Below are positions 10,631-20,871 of a DNA stretch of 46,453 nt, one piece after another (within the stretch, counting starts at the first letter, position 1; every line of letters starts with the position of its first letter). The stretch is from the NCBI GenBank assembly GCA_001512885.1, contig LFSZ01000107.1, positions 1 through 46,453 on the forward strand, given 5' to 3'. Source of the DNA: Rikenellaceae bacterium DTU001 (GTDB taxonomy: Bacteria; Bacteroidota; Bacteroidia; Bacteroidales; DTU049). Under the pieces are notes generated by a model. That model was given only the letters and a program-made list of their open reading frames with translations, made no database searches and was not told the DNA's origin. The position numbers were made by a program, and so were the translations under genes.

Positions 10631-11751
10631 AGATTAAAATATGATATTTTTGTATTTGGATAATAAAATTCTAAAATTTCATTAAAATTTTTCCCTTCCT
10701 TTGCCATTTCTATTGCTCCTTCTTGACTCAGTCCTACTCCATGTCCATAGCCTCGTCCTTTGAAAATAACTTTGTCGCCCTCATCTTGTATATTAAAATA
10801 CGTAGATTTTAAATTAAAATCTTCTCGTATTTTTCTTAAGGTTAAAGTATCTATAAAATATTTTTTTCTAATAGGTTGATAAAAATTTGTGGCATTTTCA
10901 AAATTTTTATTTGTAGAATCTATACCATGTTTAGCTAGATACGACAACCATTGATCTTTTGATATGGTATATGTCCAAGTACTATTTTTAGATTTGGTAC
11001 TATATTCATCTTTTATGGTAATGAGATATGGTAGTGATTTGCCCCAATAATTTTCTGAACTATTTGTTAGACCTCCACTATTAGAGTGATATACTGCTAA
11101 TATCGGCAAATTATCATTATCTACTAAAATCATTCCTTTAGTTTCTTTGCAGGCAGAGATTATTGTCTGGTTGTTGCATTTCCCCTTATATAATTGGCAA
11201 TGTGTAGTACAGCACAAGTCATATTTATCATTTATATGCTTTTTTTCTATATTTATCATATATGTGGTATATGTGCGTACAACTATTGATTTAGCTTTAT
11301 AAAATTCATAAGGTAAATTAGGATATGTTTCTGATAATATCACTGAGGCTACATATTTGTCTATGTCTAATTGATTTATAAAATTAATACTTGTATTATT
11401 TTTAGGATAAAATATAGCGTTGTCTTCATATTCTATTAATTTGTTATTAATAATTGTAGAAAATATTCCATTTGTACTTGTGCTTATTAATAAGATACTA
11501 TCGCCTTTTATATTTTTTATGCCAGTTCTCGCACTTAGTTTATTATAATTATTTTCTAAAATAATGGTGTCATTTTTCTTTAAAATAATACTATCATTAC
11601 CATTAGTAAGGGCATAATCACCCTCTGAGATTTTGATTTTAATGTTTTTTAAATCATTTCTAATGCCTATTTTTACTAAAATTTGTGCAGATATAGAAAA
11701 ATTTAAAAGGGATAAATTTAAAAAAATCAAAAACAAATATTTTGCATTCAT
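10627..11751 (-). CDS. SpoIID/LytB domain-containing secreted protein
   Basis: YVASVILSETYPNLPYEFYKAKSIVVRTYT, YHSNSGGLT, GRGYGHGVGLSQEGA; overlaps comEC by 4 nt. Confidence 0.88.
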   Translation of the reverse strand: MNAKYLFLIFLNLSLLNFSISAQILVKIGIRNDLKNIKIKISEGDYALTNGNDSIILKKNDTIILENNYNKLSARTGIKNIKGDSILLISTSTNGIFSTIINNKLIEYEDNAIFYPKNNTSINFINQLDIDKYVASVILSETYPNLPYEFYKAKSIVVRTYTTYMINIEKKHINDKYDLCCTTHCQLYKGKCNNQTIISACKETKGMILVDNDNLPILAVYHSNSGGLTNSSENYWGKSLPYLITIKDEYSTKSKNSTWTYTISKDQWLSYLAKHGIDSTNKNFENATNFYQPIRKKYFIDTLTLRKIREDFNLKSTYFNIQDEGDKVIFKGRGYGHGVGLSQEGAIEMAKEGKNFNEILEFYYPNTKISYFNL

Positions 11752-11954
11752 AGCTAATAATTCTCAGTTTATTTAATAAAAAAATTAATTGATTTGGCAA
11801 ATATAGAAACTTTTTTTTTATTTTAAATGATTACTAGATAAATTTGTTCAATATATATCAAAGGAGCATGTCGAGACTATGGAATAGAGTAAAATTATAT
11901 TGGTAAATAACTCTAAATTTTATTTTAAGTAAGGCCTTATAATAAATAATTATA

Positions 11955-11962
11955 TATCTTTG
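11955..11962 (+). promoter_or_regulatory. Putative Bacteroidota -7 element (TATCTTTG) upstream of glutamine synthetase
   Basis: Matches TAnnTTTG consensus ~15 nt before the start codon; no clear -33 TTTG. Confidence 0.5.
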
Positions 11963-11975
11963 CAAAAAAGATATT

Positions 11976-13487
11976 ATGTATTTTGAAGAATTAATACCAT
12001 TACAAGATTTTATAGACAAAGATAAGCAAGATTATCAAGTAGAGGATATAGTGAAATATGTAAAAAAGTTTGATATAAATCATTTAAATTTTCATTATAT
12101 TGGAGATGATGGCAGAGTCAAAACATTAAATTTTATCATACAAGGCGAAGATCACTTAAGAGAGATTTTATCTACAGGAGAGAGGGTAGATGGTTCTAGT
12201 CTTTTCAAATATTTAGAAACTGGATCAAGCGATTTATATGTCATACCAAAGCTGCACTCTGCATTTTTGAATCCATTAGAGGTAGATCCTACTTTAGGTT
12301 TCTTTTGTAAATATTTTGATAAAGATGGTAATCCCACACTATTTTCTCCAGAAAATATTTTAATAAAAGCTGAAGAATCTTTAGTAAAAGAAACTGGCAT
12401 AGAGATGCAGGGGATGGGTGAATTAGAATATTATGTAATATTTCCAAAAGATCCTCTTTATTTAGCTACTGATCAGAGGGGTTATCATGAGTCTGTACCT
12501 TTTGTGAAATTTGAAAATTTGCGTCGTGAAGCATTAAATTGTCTAAAAATAATGGGTGCATCTATTAAATATGCTCATAGTGAAGTGGGTAATTTTTCAG
12601 ATGATACTTATTCTTATGAACAAAATGAAATCGAATTTCAACCTGTTGCATTAGAAGATGCAGCTATTCAGTTAATAATAGCAAAGTGGGTGTTGAGAGT
12701 ACTTGGTTATAAATATGGTGTACAGGTGAGTTTTGCCCCTAAAATCACTGTAGGCAAGGCTGGTAGCGGTATGCATATACATATGAAATTATTAAAAAAT
12801 GGTGAAAATGTCGTTTTTAATCAAAATGGTGAAGTAAGTGATATAAGCAAAAGAGCAATTGCAGGCATTATGGAGCTAGCACCTTCACTTACAGCTTTTG
12901 GTAATTGTGTACCAACAAGTTACCTTCGTCTAGAACCAAATCAAGAAGCTCCTACTAAAATATGTTGGGGCGAACGTAATAGAAGTGCGTTAGTAAGAGT
13001 GCCGCTGGGATGGAGCAAAAATGCTGTTGAAATGTTTAAAAATACTAATTATGGAAAAGATCCTGAAAAAGTAAATATATCTCAAAAACCAACTTTCGAA
13101 TTTCGTGTCCCTGATGGATCTGCTGATATTTATTTATTAATAGCAGGATTAACTGTCGCTGTCAGAGAAGGTCTAAATAATCCAAATGCTTTAGATATAG
13201 CTGATAAATATAAAATAGAAGGTAATATTTTTAAAGAGGAATACAAAGATATAGCCAAAAAATTACCTAATTTACCTACTTCATGTGTAGAATCTAGTAA
13301 AAGACTAAAAGAACAAAAAGACATTTATAATAAATTTGATGTTTTCCCTGCAAAAGTTATTGAGCATCAGATCTCTAAATTAGAATCTTATAATGATGAA
13401 AATCTAAGTCAAAAAATCGCTGATACTCCTGAACCTGAAAGAACAAAAATGATAAAACAACTTGTTTATAAATACATAGATTGCTAA
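11976..13487 (+). CDS. Glutamine synthetase family protein (type I-like)
   Basis: GMGELEYYVIF, GSGMHIHMKL, NRSALVRVPLG, EFRVPDGSADIYL. Confidence 0.9.
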   Translation: MYFEELIPLQDFIDKDKQDYQVEDIVKYVKKFDINHLNFHYIGDDGRVKTLNFIIQGEDHLREILSTGERVDGSSLFKYLETGSSDLYVIPKLHSAFLNPLEVDPTLGFFCKYFDKDGNPTLFSPENILIKAEESLVKETGIEMQGMGELEYYVIFPKDPLYLATDQRGYHESVPFVKFENLRREALNCLKIMGASIKYAHSEVGNFSDDTYSYEQNEIEFQPVALEDAAIQLIIAKWVLRVLGYKYGVQVSFAPKITVGKAGSGMHIHMKLLKNGENVVFNQNGEVSDISKRAIAGIMELAPSLTAFGNCVPTSYLRLEPNQEAPTKICWGERNRSALVRVPLGWSKNAVEMFKNTNYGKDPEKVNISQKPTFEFRVPDGSADIYLLIAGLTVAVREGLNNPNALDIADKYKIEGNIFKEEYKDIAKKLPNLPTSCVESSKRLKEQKDIYNKFDVFPAKVIEHQISKLESYNDENLSQKIADTPEPERTKMIKQLVYKYIDC

Positions 13488-13639
13488 TCAATGAATCAAT
13501 AATGTTTTTTGATAAATTTTATAGCTATTTCGAGGCAACAAATTTTAATATAGTAATTAATTTTTATTTAGTAAAGTTAGTACTAATTTAATTATAAAAG
13601 ATTTTTTGAAAAATTAATTATGCTATTGTAGTATACATT

Positions 13640-14620
13640 TCAATCTACACTTACTCTCTTTTTATCAAATTTATATGAAAATCCAATACCAAAGATCTCT
13701 TTAAATTGGATTCTTGGACCTTTTTTATCTACTATACCATCATTATTAGAGTCTATTTCTATCATTACATCATCATCATATATCAAACGTGTAGATATCG
13801 AAACTGTAATATATTTATTGATTTTCATAGATATTAATAATTCCCAATCAATATCAATGTTTTGAGGTTTATATAGATAATTTGAGAATAAGTCAATTTT
13901 GCTTTTTAATGTTACATTTGTTAGTATTTCTTTGTCAAAAGCTAGTCTTATATATCCACCTATTTCTGATCTACTATTTTTGCCTTTTTTGAGCAAATTA
14001 CCATGTTCATCATAAATAGCTGGTTCTACTCCAAAAGCTCCATTATTGGCTAATGACTGATTATACACAAAAGTAAATTTTCCTGTGATAGGAGATATAA
14101 AAGCAGTGAGAAAATCAAATGGTTTGTAATCGATTCCTGCAGCCAGATATAGATATGCTGGAGACATAAAATCCGAAATTATCAAAGAGTCATTCGGATA
14201 ATTGTAGCCAGGGGTCATCTGTGTTTTGAAATCGAGTAATGATGATATATATAGATTTTTAGAAAATTCTCTCCCATACTTAGAAAATAATTCTATTTTG
14301 TCGTCAGTTTTTTTTAACTTTTTTTTGCCTTCAATAAACATTCCATACATAAGGTCTAATGAATTGTCCCAAGAATTTTTATTTTTCAAATAATTAGCAT
14401 TAATATTAAAAATGCCATGACCAGATATAGAGTTCTCACCGCCAGATGCCCAATTAATTAGAGCTGTTTGAGAAAAATTAATAGAAGCTAAACCATTAAA
14501 ACTCCAACCATTTAGACTATCTTTATTCTTTTTTTTGAGCTCTTTTTCTAATTCAGTTATTTGGCCAGATAAATTATTGAAACTAATTATTATTATTAAA
14601 ATAATTAACTTTTTTTTCAT
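13640..14620 (-). CDS. DUF3078 domain-containing outer-membrane protein
   Basis: Signal peptide ending LSG|Q; WSFNGLASINFSQTALINWASGGENS…; beta-barrel-like alternation. Confidence 0.8.
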   Translation of the reverse strand: MKKKLIILIIIISFNNLSGQITELEKELKKKNKDSLNGWSFNGLASINFSQTALINWASGGENSISGHGIFNINANYLKNKNSWDNSLDLMYGMFIEGKKKLKKTDDKIELFSKYGREFSKNLYISSLLDFKTQMTPGYNYPNDSLIISDFMSPAYLYLAAGIDYKPFDFLTAFISPITGKFTFVYNQSLANNGAFGVEPAIYDEHGNLLKKGKNSRSEIGGYIRLAFDKEILTNVTLKSKIDLFSNYLYKPQNIDIDWELLISMKINKYITVSISTRLIYDDDVMIEIDSNNDGIVDKKGPRIQFKEIFGIGFSYKFDKKRVSVD

Positions 14621-14759
14621 CTTAGTAGTATTTGCTTTATTTACAAATGTAGAAAAATTTTTAAAAAACTTATGATAAGGATAAGTTTTTATTGATTTTA
14701 TAGCTTTATATAAAATTATTTATGTTTTTACATTTGCTAGATATATTTAAATTTATAAA

Positions 14760-17054
14760 CTAATATACAAATAGTAATTTTTGAAATGTTTTAGTATTAT
14801 TACACGGAATAAATCTAACTAAAAATGTACCTTTATCTAAAATTTTATAAGTTATTTCAGTTTCTATCAATTCCTCAAAAATTAAATCTCCTATCATAGA
14901 ATAAATCTGAATAAAACCACTAGTGGGGACGATTATTTTAAATTCATCATTAGTAGGATTAGGATAAATTTGCAAATAATTAGTATTATCAAAATCATTA
15001 ATATTGCTCTGCCCTGGCTCACTTATTGCAAAAGCATAATCTCCTGCTTTAGCATTTACTGTGGTTAGATATCCTGCCACTTGATTACCAGTTTTAGTAA
15101 AATTAACGATTTGCCAGGGTTCAGTACTGTTTTTTCTATATACTAAAACTAATGAGTCTACTGATGCAGCCGTAGGTAATAAATAAAAATCAGATGGATC
15201 TATATTTATTGGGTAAGAGCGATTATAGGAAATTTTTAAATTTACCTTATTATTATCTAAATATGGCAAATGTATGGTCCAGTAATGATTAGGGGATATC
15301 CTATGAATAGGATGATTTTTTAAAATTTGATGTGGTCCTATGAAATGATGTTCTACAAAAACAAGTAATGAATCTTCTAAATAAGTGGGCGTAATAATTA
15401 CATTAGTATTGGGGATTGAATGATTGCTGATAGATTTCAAAAAAGCATAACCATTAATAATAGCATCTGCAGTTTTCTGTTTAGGATCTATCCATACGTC
15501 TATTGGTGCTATAGCATGATGGAAACCAATAAAATAATTTTGTAAGCCGGTATTTATTTTCAGTGAATCCATTTCTTTATTTGCTCCCCATAGCCATACT
15601 TCGATAGAATCATGTTCTGTCAAATAATCCCCTCCATACCTATGCTGTGAAGTATAGAGTTGAATAAAATTTATTTCATTATTATGCGAAACATTGAAAG
15701 AATCTATTCTGTAATGTGGCGTCCCTGAATGATACAAATAATTTTGGAAAAAATCATTTAAAACAATATTTGTGTATTGTTCGAAACTTTCCTGTATATC
15801 TATACACGATGCATTAGACCATGCAAATTGTTCTAAAAAATATTTAGTAGCACCGAAAAATAATGAATCTCCCAAATAATTTCTCAATGTATTCACTATT
15901 AGAGCACCTTTATCATACACAGTGGTGCCATAAGTAATATTTTGAGGTATATCGCAGAGTGGATAAAAGCCACCATCTACTTTATGAGCCTTTTTTAATA
16001 CATCAGATAATAAATTTTTAATTAATAAATTTGCTTCTTCTTTTCCATACAATTTTTCTTTGTATAAAATTTCTGAAAATCTTGCCCATCCTTCATTTAT
16101 CCACATTTCTTCAGCAGATTCACAGGTTGCCAAATTACCAAACCAATGATGAGATAATTCGTGTGCATATAAAGATTCATAAGCTAAATTACCATTTATA
16201 CAAGCTATAGGATATGCTATATTCATTGCATGCTCCATGGCTCCCCCACTAAAAGGTACACCTACAAAACCTATACGACTCCACTTGTAAGGTCCATAAT
16301 ATTTTTCAAAAATATGAAATATTGATTTTAAATTTTGAAAGCTACCTGGTACTTTTGCTAATGAGCTATTAGGCACATAAATCTCTATTGGTACAATGTT
16401 ATTAATTCCCTGTACTGTGTCCTTCCATACCACATAAGGACCCACTGAAACTGAAGCTAAATATGCTGGGATAGGATGTGGATTGTGCCAATGCCATTGT
16501 ATAGTAGATAAATTTATAAAAGTAGAATCTATCAAAATACCTCCACATACTGCTTTTTTGCTAATTTCGGTGGTTATGTAATAGTCATAAGTGGCTTTGT
16601 CAGTGAAATTATCAATGCATGGAAACCATGAACGCCCCATATTATGTGGTATATTGTCTATGCCAATACCCATATTAAATGCATAATCACCAGAAAAATA
16701 AAATCCTCCCCAACCTCCAATATCGAGTGTGGGATGACCATGATAAAAAATCGTAATATCTACTGTATCTACAAACAAACCACTAATATTGAGTGTGCTG
16801 TCATTGTAATTATATAAACATAAAGTATTTTCACATTTCACTGAATCTATTTCTAAGCTCAATAAATCAAAGCTGATTTCAGAGATTTCATTTATTCCTA
16901 CATCTAATGTTATTGTGGTTTTACAAAAAATTAATTGATCATCAAAATCAATAGAATCTATGTAAATATTATAATGTAATGCATCAATTTGAGAAAATAA
17001 TTTAATAGTAAATAAAAAAAATAGAACAAAAAAATTTTTTTTCATAATTATCAT
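14760..17054 (-). CDS. M1 family metallopeptidase with T9SS type A C-terminal sorting domain (start more likely at 17045)
   Basis: HELSHHWFGNL…NEGWA zinc site; GGAMEHAMNIAYP; C-terminal YPNPTNDEFKI…LLFVY sorting domain; the second Met (MKKNFFVLFF) gives a cleaner signal peptide. Confidence 0.92.
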   Translation of the reverse strand: MIIMKKNFFVLFFLFTIKLFSQIDALHYNIYIDSIDFDDQLIFCKTTITLDVGINEISEISFDLLSLEIDSVKCENTLCLYNYNDSTLNISGLFVDTVDITIFYHGHPTLDIGGWGGFYFSGDYAFNMGIGIDNIPHNMGRSWFPCIDNFTDKATYDYYITTEISKKAVCGGILIDSTFINLSTIQWHWHNPHPIPAYLASVSVGPYVVWKDTVQGINNIVPIEIYVPNSSLAKVPGSFQNLKSIFHIFEKYYGPYKWSRIGFVGVPFSGGAMEHAMNIAYPIACINGNLAYESLYAHELSHHWFGNLATCESAEEMWINEGWARFSEILYKEKLYGKEEANLLIKNLLSDVLKKAHKVDGGFYPLCDIPQNITYGTTVYDKGALIVNTLRNYLGDSLFFGATKYFLEQFAWSNASCIDIQESFEQYTNIVLNDFFQNYLYHSGTPHYRIDSFNVSHNNEINFIQLYTSQHRYGGDYLTEHDSIEVWLWGANKEMDSLKINTGLQNYFIGFHHAIAPIDVWIDPKQKTADAIINGYAFLKSISNHSIPNTNVIITPTYLEDSLLVFVEHHFIGPHQILKNHPIHRISPNHYWTIHLPYLDNNKVNLKISYNRSYPINIDPSDFYLLPTAASVDSLVLVYRKNSTEPWQIVNFTKTGNQVAGYLTTVNAKAGDYAFAISEPGQSNINDFDNTNYLQIYPNPTNDEFKIIVPTSGFIQIYSMIGDLIFEELIETEITYKILDKGTFLVRFIPCNNTKTFQKLLFVY

Positions 17055-17146
17055 TTTATTACAAAATTAGAACAAATTAATTAATTTTTTTACCTTATAA
17101 TTATTGTTAAAAGTAGATTCAAATTTTTTATATTATTTTTTAATCT

Positions 17147-17154
17147 TATCTTTG
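17147..17154 (+). promoter_or_regulatory. Putative Bacteroidota -7 element (TATCTTTG) upstream of etfB
   Basis: TAnnTTTG consensus ~30 nt upstream of ATG. Confidence 0.5.
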
Positions 17155-17184
17155 CAAACTAAATATTGAAAAAATTGGAATAAT

Positions 17185-18057
17185 ATGAGCTTTAAAATTG
17201 TTGTGTTAGCTAAGCAAGTGCCAGACACTGCTAATGTAACGCAAGATGCTATGAAAGAGGATGGTACAGTAAATCGTGCTGTATTACCCGTTATTTTTAA
17301 TCCAGATGATTTACATGCTTTGGAAATGGCATTGAGTGTTAAAGATAAAATTAAAGGAAGTGAAGTAATACTTCTAACTATGGGACCTGTGCGTGCTACT
17401 GAAATCATAAGAGAAGCATTATTTCGTGGTGCAGATAGGGGATATTTATTGACTGATAGGCGATTTGCAGGTAGTGATACATTAGCTACCAGCTATGCTC
17501 TATCTATGGCTATCAAAAAACTTTGGCCTGTAGATTTAGTTTTTACTGGTAGACAAGCTATAGACGGTGATACTGCACAAGTAGGCCCTCAAACTGCTGA
17601 AAAATTAGGATTATCTCAAATAACTTATGCTGAAAAGCTTATTGATATTGATGATTCGAGTATTACTATCAAACGCAGACTTGGCAGAGGTATAGAAATC
17701 ATAAAAGCACCATTGCCATGTTTGATCACAGTGAATCAAAGTGCCCCACGTTGTAGATTTAGAAATGCTAAATTGGTAATGAAATACAAAAGAGCTGCAT
17801 CTATTTCTGAACTCCAAGAACGTAATGAAGATTATTACCAACTATTCGAAAATAAACCTTATTTGAAAATAGATGAGTGGGGTGTAGAAGATATCAATGC
17901 TGATGTTAATTGGTTAGGGCTCAGTGGTTCGCCTACTAAAGTTAAAAAAATAGAAAATGTTGTCTTTAAAGCTAAAGAAAATCTAATACTTTCTGATAAT
18001 GATAATGATATAGACAACCTTATGAAAACACTCATTAATAGCCATATTATAGGTTAA
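17185..18057 (+). CDS. etfB: Electron transfer flavoprotein beta subunit
   Basis: VVLAKQVPDT, NPDDLHALEMAL, FTGRQAIDGDTAQVGPQTAEKL. Confidence 0.95.
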   Translation: MSFKIVVLAKQVPDTANVTQDAMKEDGTVNRAVLPVIFNPDDLHALEMALSVKDKIKGSEVILLTMGPVRATEIIREALFRGADRGYLLTDRRFAGSDTLATSYALSMAIKKLWPVDLVFTGRQAIDGDTAQVGPQTAEKLGLSQITYAEKLIDIDDSSITIKRRLGRGIEIIKAPLPCLITVNQSAPRCRFRNAKLVMKYKRAASISELQERNEDYYQLFENKPYLKIDEWGVEDINADVNWLGLSGSPTKVKKIENVVFKAKENLILSDNDNDIDNLMKTLINSHIIG

Positions 18058-18080
18058 ACTTCAAATAAAATCTTAGAGTT

Positions 18081-19103
18081 ATGAATAGTATTTTTGTTTA
18101 TTGTGAATTAACAGAAGAAAAAAATATAGCTGATGTCAGCTTAGAACTTTGTTCAAAAGGTAGAAAATTAGCTAATCAACTTGATGTACAGTTAGAGGCT
18201 ATAGTAATAGGTGATGTAGATGAAGGTATTGCTAGTCAATTATCACCCTATGGTGTAGATGTTGTACATTTAGCCCAAGATAACAGGCTTTTTCCTTATC
18301 AAACATTACCTCATGCAGCTATTATGATCGATCTTATTAAAAACGAAAAACCTCAAATAGCTATTATAGGTGCTACTCCAATTGGTAGAGATTTGGCTCC
18401 TAGAGTGGCATCTGCATTACGTTGTGGACTTACAGCAGATTGTACAGAACTGGCTATTGGTTCTCATGTAGAGCCTAAAACTCAAAAAGAATACAAAAAT
18501 CTGCTACTTCAGATTAGGCCAGCTTTTGGCGGTAATATAATAGCTACCATCATAAATCCTGAAACCCGACCACAGATGGCTACTGTTCGCGAAGGCGTAA
18601 TGAAAAAAGAAATAGTTTCTACTACTTATAATACTAAAATTAGTAAAGTCGATATCGGTAAAATCTTGAAACCTGAGCATTTTATATTACAAATCATCGA
18701 GCGCCATGTAGAAGCTCAGAAAATTAATATTAAAAATGCTAACATTATTGTAGCTGGTGGCTATGGTATGGGTAGCAAAGAAAATTTTCAAATGTTATTT
18801 GAATTTGCTAAGCTCATAGGAGCAGAAGTAGGTGCTTCGAGAGCAGCTGTAGATGCTGGATTCACAGAGTCAGAACGTCAAATTGGACAAACAGGAGTCA
18901 CAGTTAGACCTAAACTCTATATAGCTTGTGGTATTTCTGGTGCTGTACAGCATAGGGCTGGTATGGCAGAGAGTGCTACAATTATCTCAATAAATACTGA
19001 TCCAAAGGCTCCTATTAATGAAATCGCTGATTACGTTATAATAGGAGATGTCAATTCAGTAATACCTAAAATGATTAAATTTTATAAACAAAATATTAAA
19101 TAA
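18081..19103 (+). CDS. etfA: Electron transfer flavoprotein alpha subunit
   Basis: GASRAAVDAGF, GQTGVTVRPKLYIACGISGAVQHRAGM FAD site. Confidence 0.95.
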   Translation: MNSIFVYCELTEEKNIADVSLELCSKGRKLANQLDVQLEAIVIGDVDEGIASQLSPYGVDVVHLAQDNRLFPYQTLPHAAIMIDLIKNEKPQIAIIGATPIGRDLAPRVASALRCGLTADCTELAIGSHVEPKTQKEYKNLLLQIRPAFGGNIIATIINPETRPQMATVREGVMKKEIVSTTYNTKISKVDIGKILKPEHFILQIIERHVEAQKINIKNANIIVAGGYGMGSKENFQMLFEFAKLIGAEVGASRAAVDAGFTESERQIGQTGVTVRPKLYIACGISGAVQHRAGMAESATIISINTDPKAPINEIADYVIIGDVNSVIPKMIKFYKQNIK

Positions 19104-19110
19104 TTGTGTT

Positions 19111-20829
19111 ATGGAAAATTTCTTTTTAGATAATAAATCCCTTAAATTTCATCTTAATCATCATCTAATGGAAAAAATAGTTCGTATCAAAGAAGATGAT
19201 TTTTCAGAAAAAGATATTTATGATTATGCACCTCAAGACGTAGAGGATGCCATAGATAATTATGAAAAAGTGTTAGAAATTATTGGTGAAATAGCTGGCG
19301 AAGTGATAGCCAACAATGCAGAAATAGTTGATGCTGAAGGTCCACAACTAATTAATAATGAAGTACATTATCATCCCGCTACTCAAGAAAACTATAATTC
19401 ACTGATGGAGGCTGATGTGATGGGAATGACTTTGCCGAGAAAATATCAAGGCTTAAATTTTCCAATATTACCTTTTGTAATGAGTAATGAGATCATAGCT
19501 AGAGCTGATGCAAGTTTTTCAAATATATGGGGTTTGCAAGATTGTGCTGAAACTATAAATGAATTTGCTAGTGAAGAAATTAAAGATCAATATTTGCCAC
19601 TTTTTTCTCAAGGTAAAACTGGAGCTATGGCATTAACAGAACCTGATGCTGGTAGCGATCTGCAAGCCGTACAATTAAAAGCTACCTATGATGAGAAAAA
19701 AGAAAAATGGTATCTAAATGGTGTAAAGCGCTTCATTACAAATGGTGATGCAGATATTTCTCTCGTTTTAGCAAGATCAGAAGAAGGAACCACTGATGGA
19801 CGTGGCCTTTCACTTTTTTTATATGATCGTAGTGATAAGGCTGTTACTGTTAGAAGAATAGAAAATAAAATGGGAATTCATGGTAGTCCTACCTGTGAAT
19901 TAGTTTTCAAAAATGCTCCTGCCCGCCTCATTGGACAAAGAAAATTAGGCCTTATCAAATATGTGATGTCTCTAATGAATGCTGCTAGACTTGGTGTAGC
20001 AGCTCAGTCCGTTGGTATAGCTGAGGCTGCTTATAGAGAAGGATATAAATATGCTCTAGAAAGATATCAATTTGGTAAGCCCATTATTCAATTCCCTGCT
20101 GTTTATGAGATGCTCAATCTGATGAAAGCTAAACTAGATGGAGCTCGAACATTGATGTACGAAACTACTAGATTTGTTGATATTTATAAAGGGTTAAATT
20201 ATCTTTCCGAAAAAAGACCTCTCAATCAAAATGAAAGAGATGAACTAAAAAAATATCAAAAACTATCTGAATATTACACTCCTCTTGTCAAACTTTTTGC
20301 TAGTGAATATGCTAATCAGGTTACATATGATGCTATGCAAATACATGGTGGATCAGGTTATATGAAAGACTATCCTATCGAAAGACTCTATCGAGATGCA
20401 AGAATTACTAATATCTATGAAGGTACCTCTCAGCTACAAGTAGTAGCCGCTATCAGAGGCATTACTAATAATACTTTTCGTGAAAAATTAAATGATTATA
20501 ATTCTCAAATCACGCACCCTGAATTACAAAATCTGAAGTCTTCATTAATAAAAATGACTTCTCAATACGATCATGTTTATTCGAAAATAAAAGATACTGC
20601 TGATCAAGAATTATTAGATTTTCATGCTCGCAGACTTGTAGAGATGATGGGTAATATTATTATTAGTTATTTATTATTATTAGATACTCAGAGAGATATT
20701 CAATATCTAAGTTCTGCTCAGACTTTTATTAAGTATGCTAATGCACAAAACACTCAACATGCGGGCCTAATTACAACAATGGATGATGAAGACGTGTGTG
20801 CTTGCAAAAATAATTTTGGCATTGAATGA
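19111..20829 (+). CDS. Acyl-CoA dehydrogenase
   Basis: MALTEPDAGSD, HGGSGYMKDYPIERLYRDARITNIYEGTSQLQ; ~120 aa C-terminal extension. Confidence 0.94.
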   Translation: MENFFLDNKSLKFHLNHHLMEKIVRIKEDDFSEKDIYDYAPQDVEDAIDNYEKVLEIIGEIAGEVIANNAEIVDAEGPQLINNEVHYHPATQENYNSLMEADVMGMTLPRKYQGLNFPILPFVMSNEIIARADASFSNIWGLQDCAETINEFASEEIKDQYLPLFSQGKTGAMALTEPDAGSDLQAVQLKATYDEKKEKWYLNGVKRFITNGDADISLVLARSEEGTTDGRGLSLFLYDRSDKAVTVRRIENKMGIHGSPTCELVFKNAPARLIGQRKLGLIKYVMSLMNAARLGVAAQSVGIAEAAYREGYKYALERYQFGKPIIQFPAVYEMLNLMKAKLDGARTLMYETTRFVDIYKGLNYLSEKRPLNQNERDELKKYQKLSEYYTPLVKLFASEYANQVTYDAMQIHGGSGYMKDYPIERLYRDARITNIYEGTSQLQVVAAIRGITNNTFREKLNDYNSQITHPELQNLKSSLIKMTSQYDHVYSKIKDTADQELLDFHARRLVEMMGNIIISYLLLLDTQRDIQYLSSAQTFIKYANAQNTQHAGLITTMDDEDVCACKNNFGIE

Positions 20830-20871
20830 GGTTGTGTTAAAGAAGCTATTAAAATCTAATAGATGAATGCT

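Noticed and set aside
16225-16260. M1 peptidase GAMEN motif reads GAMEH, considered as a loss of activity
   Set aside because: From memory GAMEH occurs in other Bacteroidota M1 peptidases and the zinc site is intact, so not evidence of inactivation.
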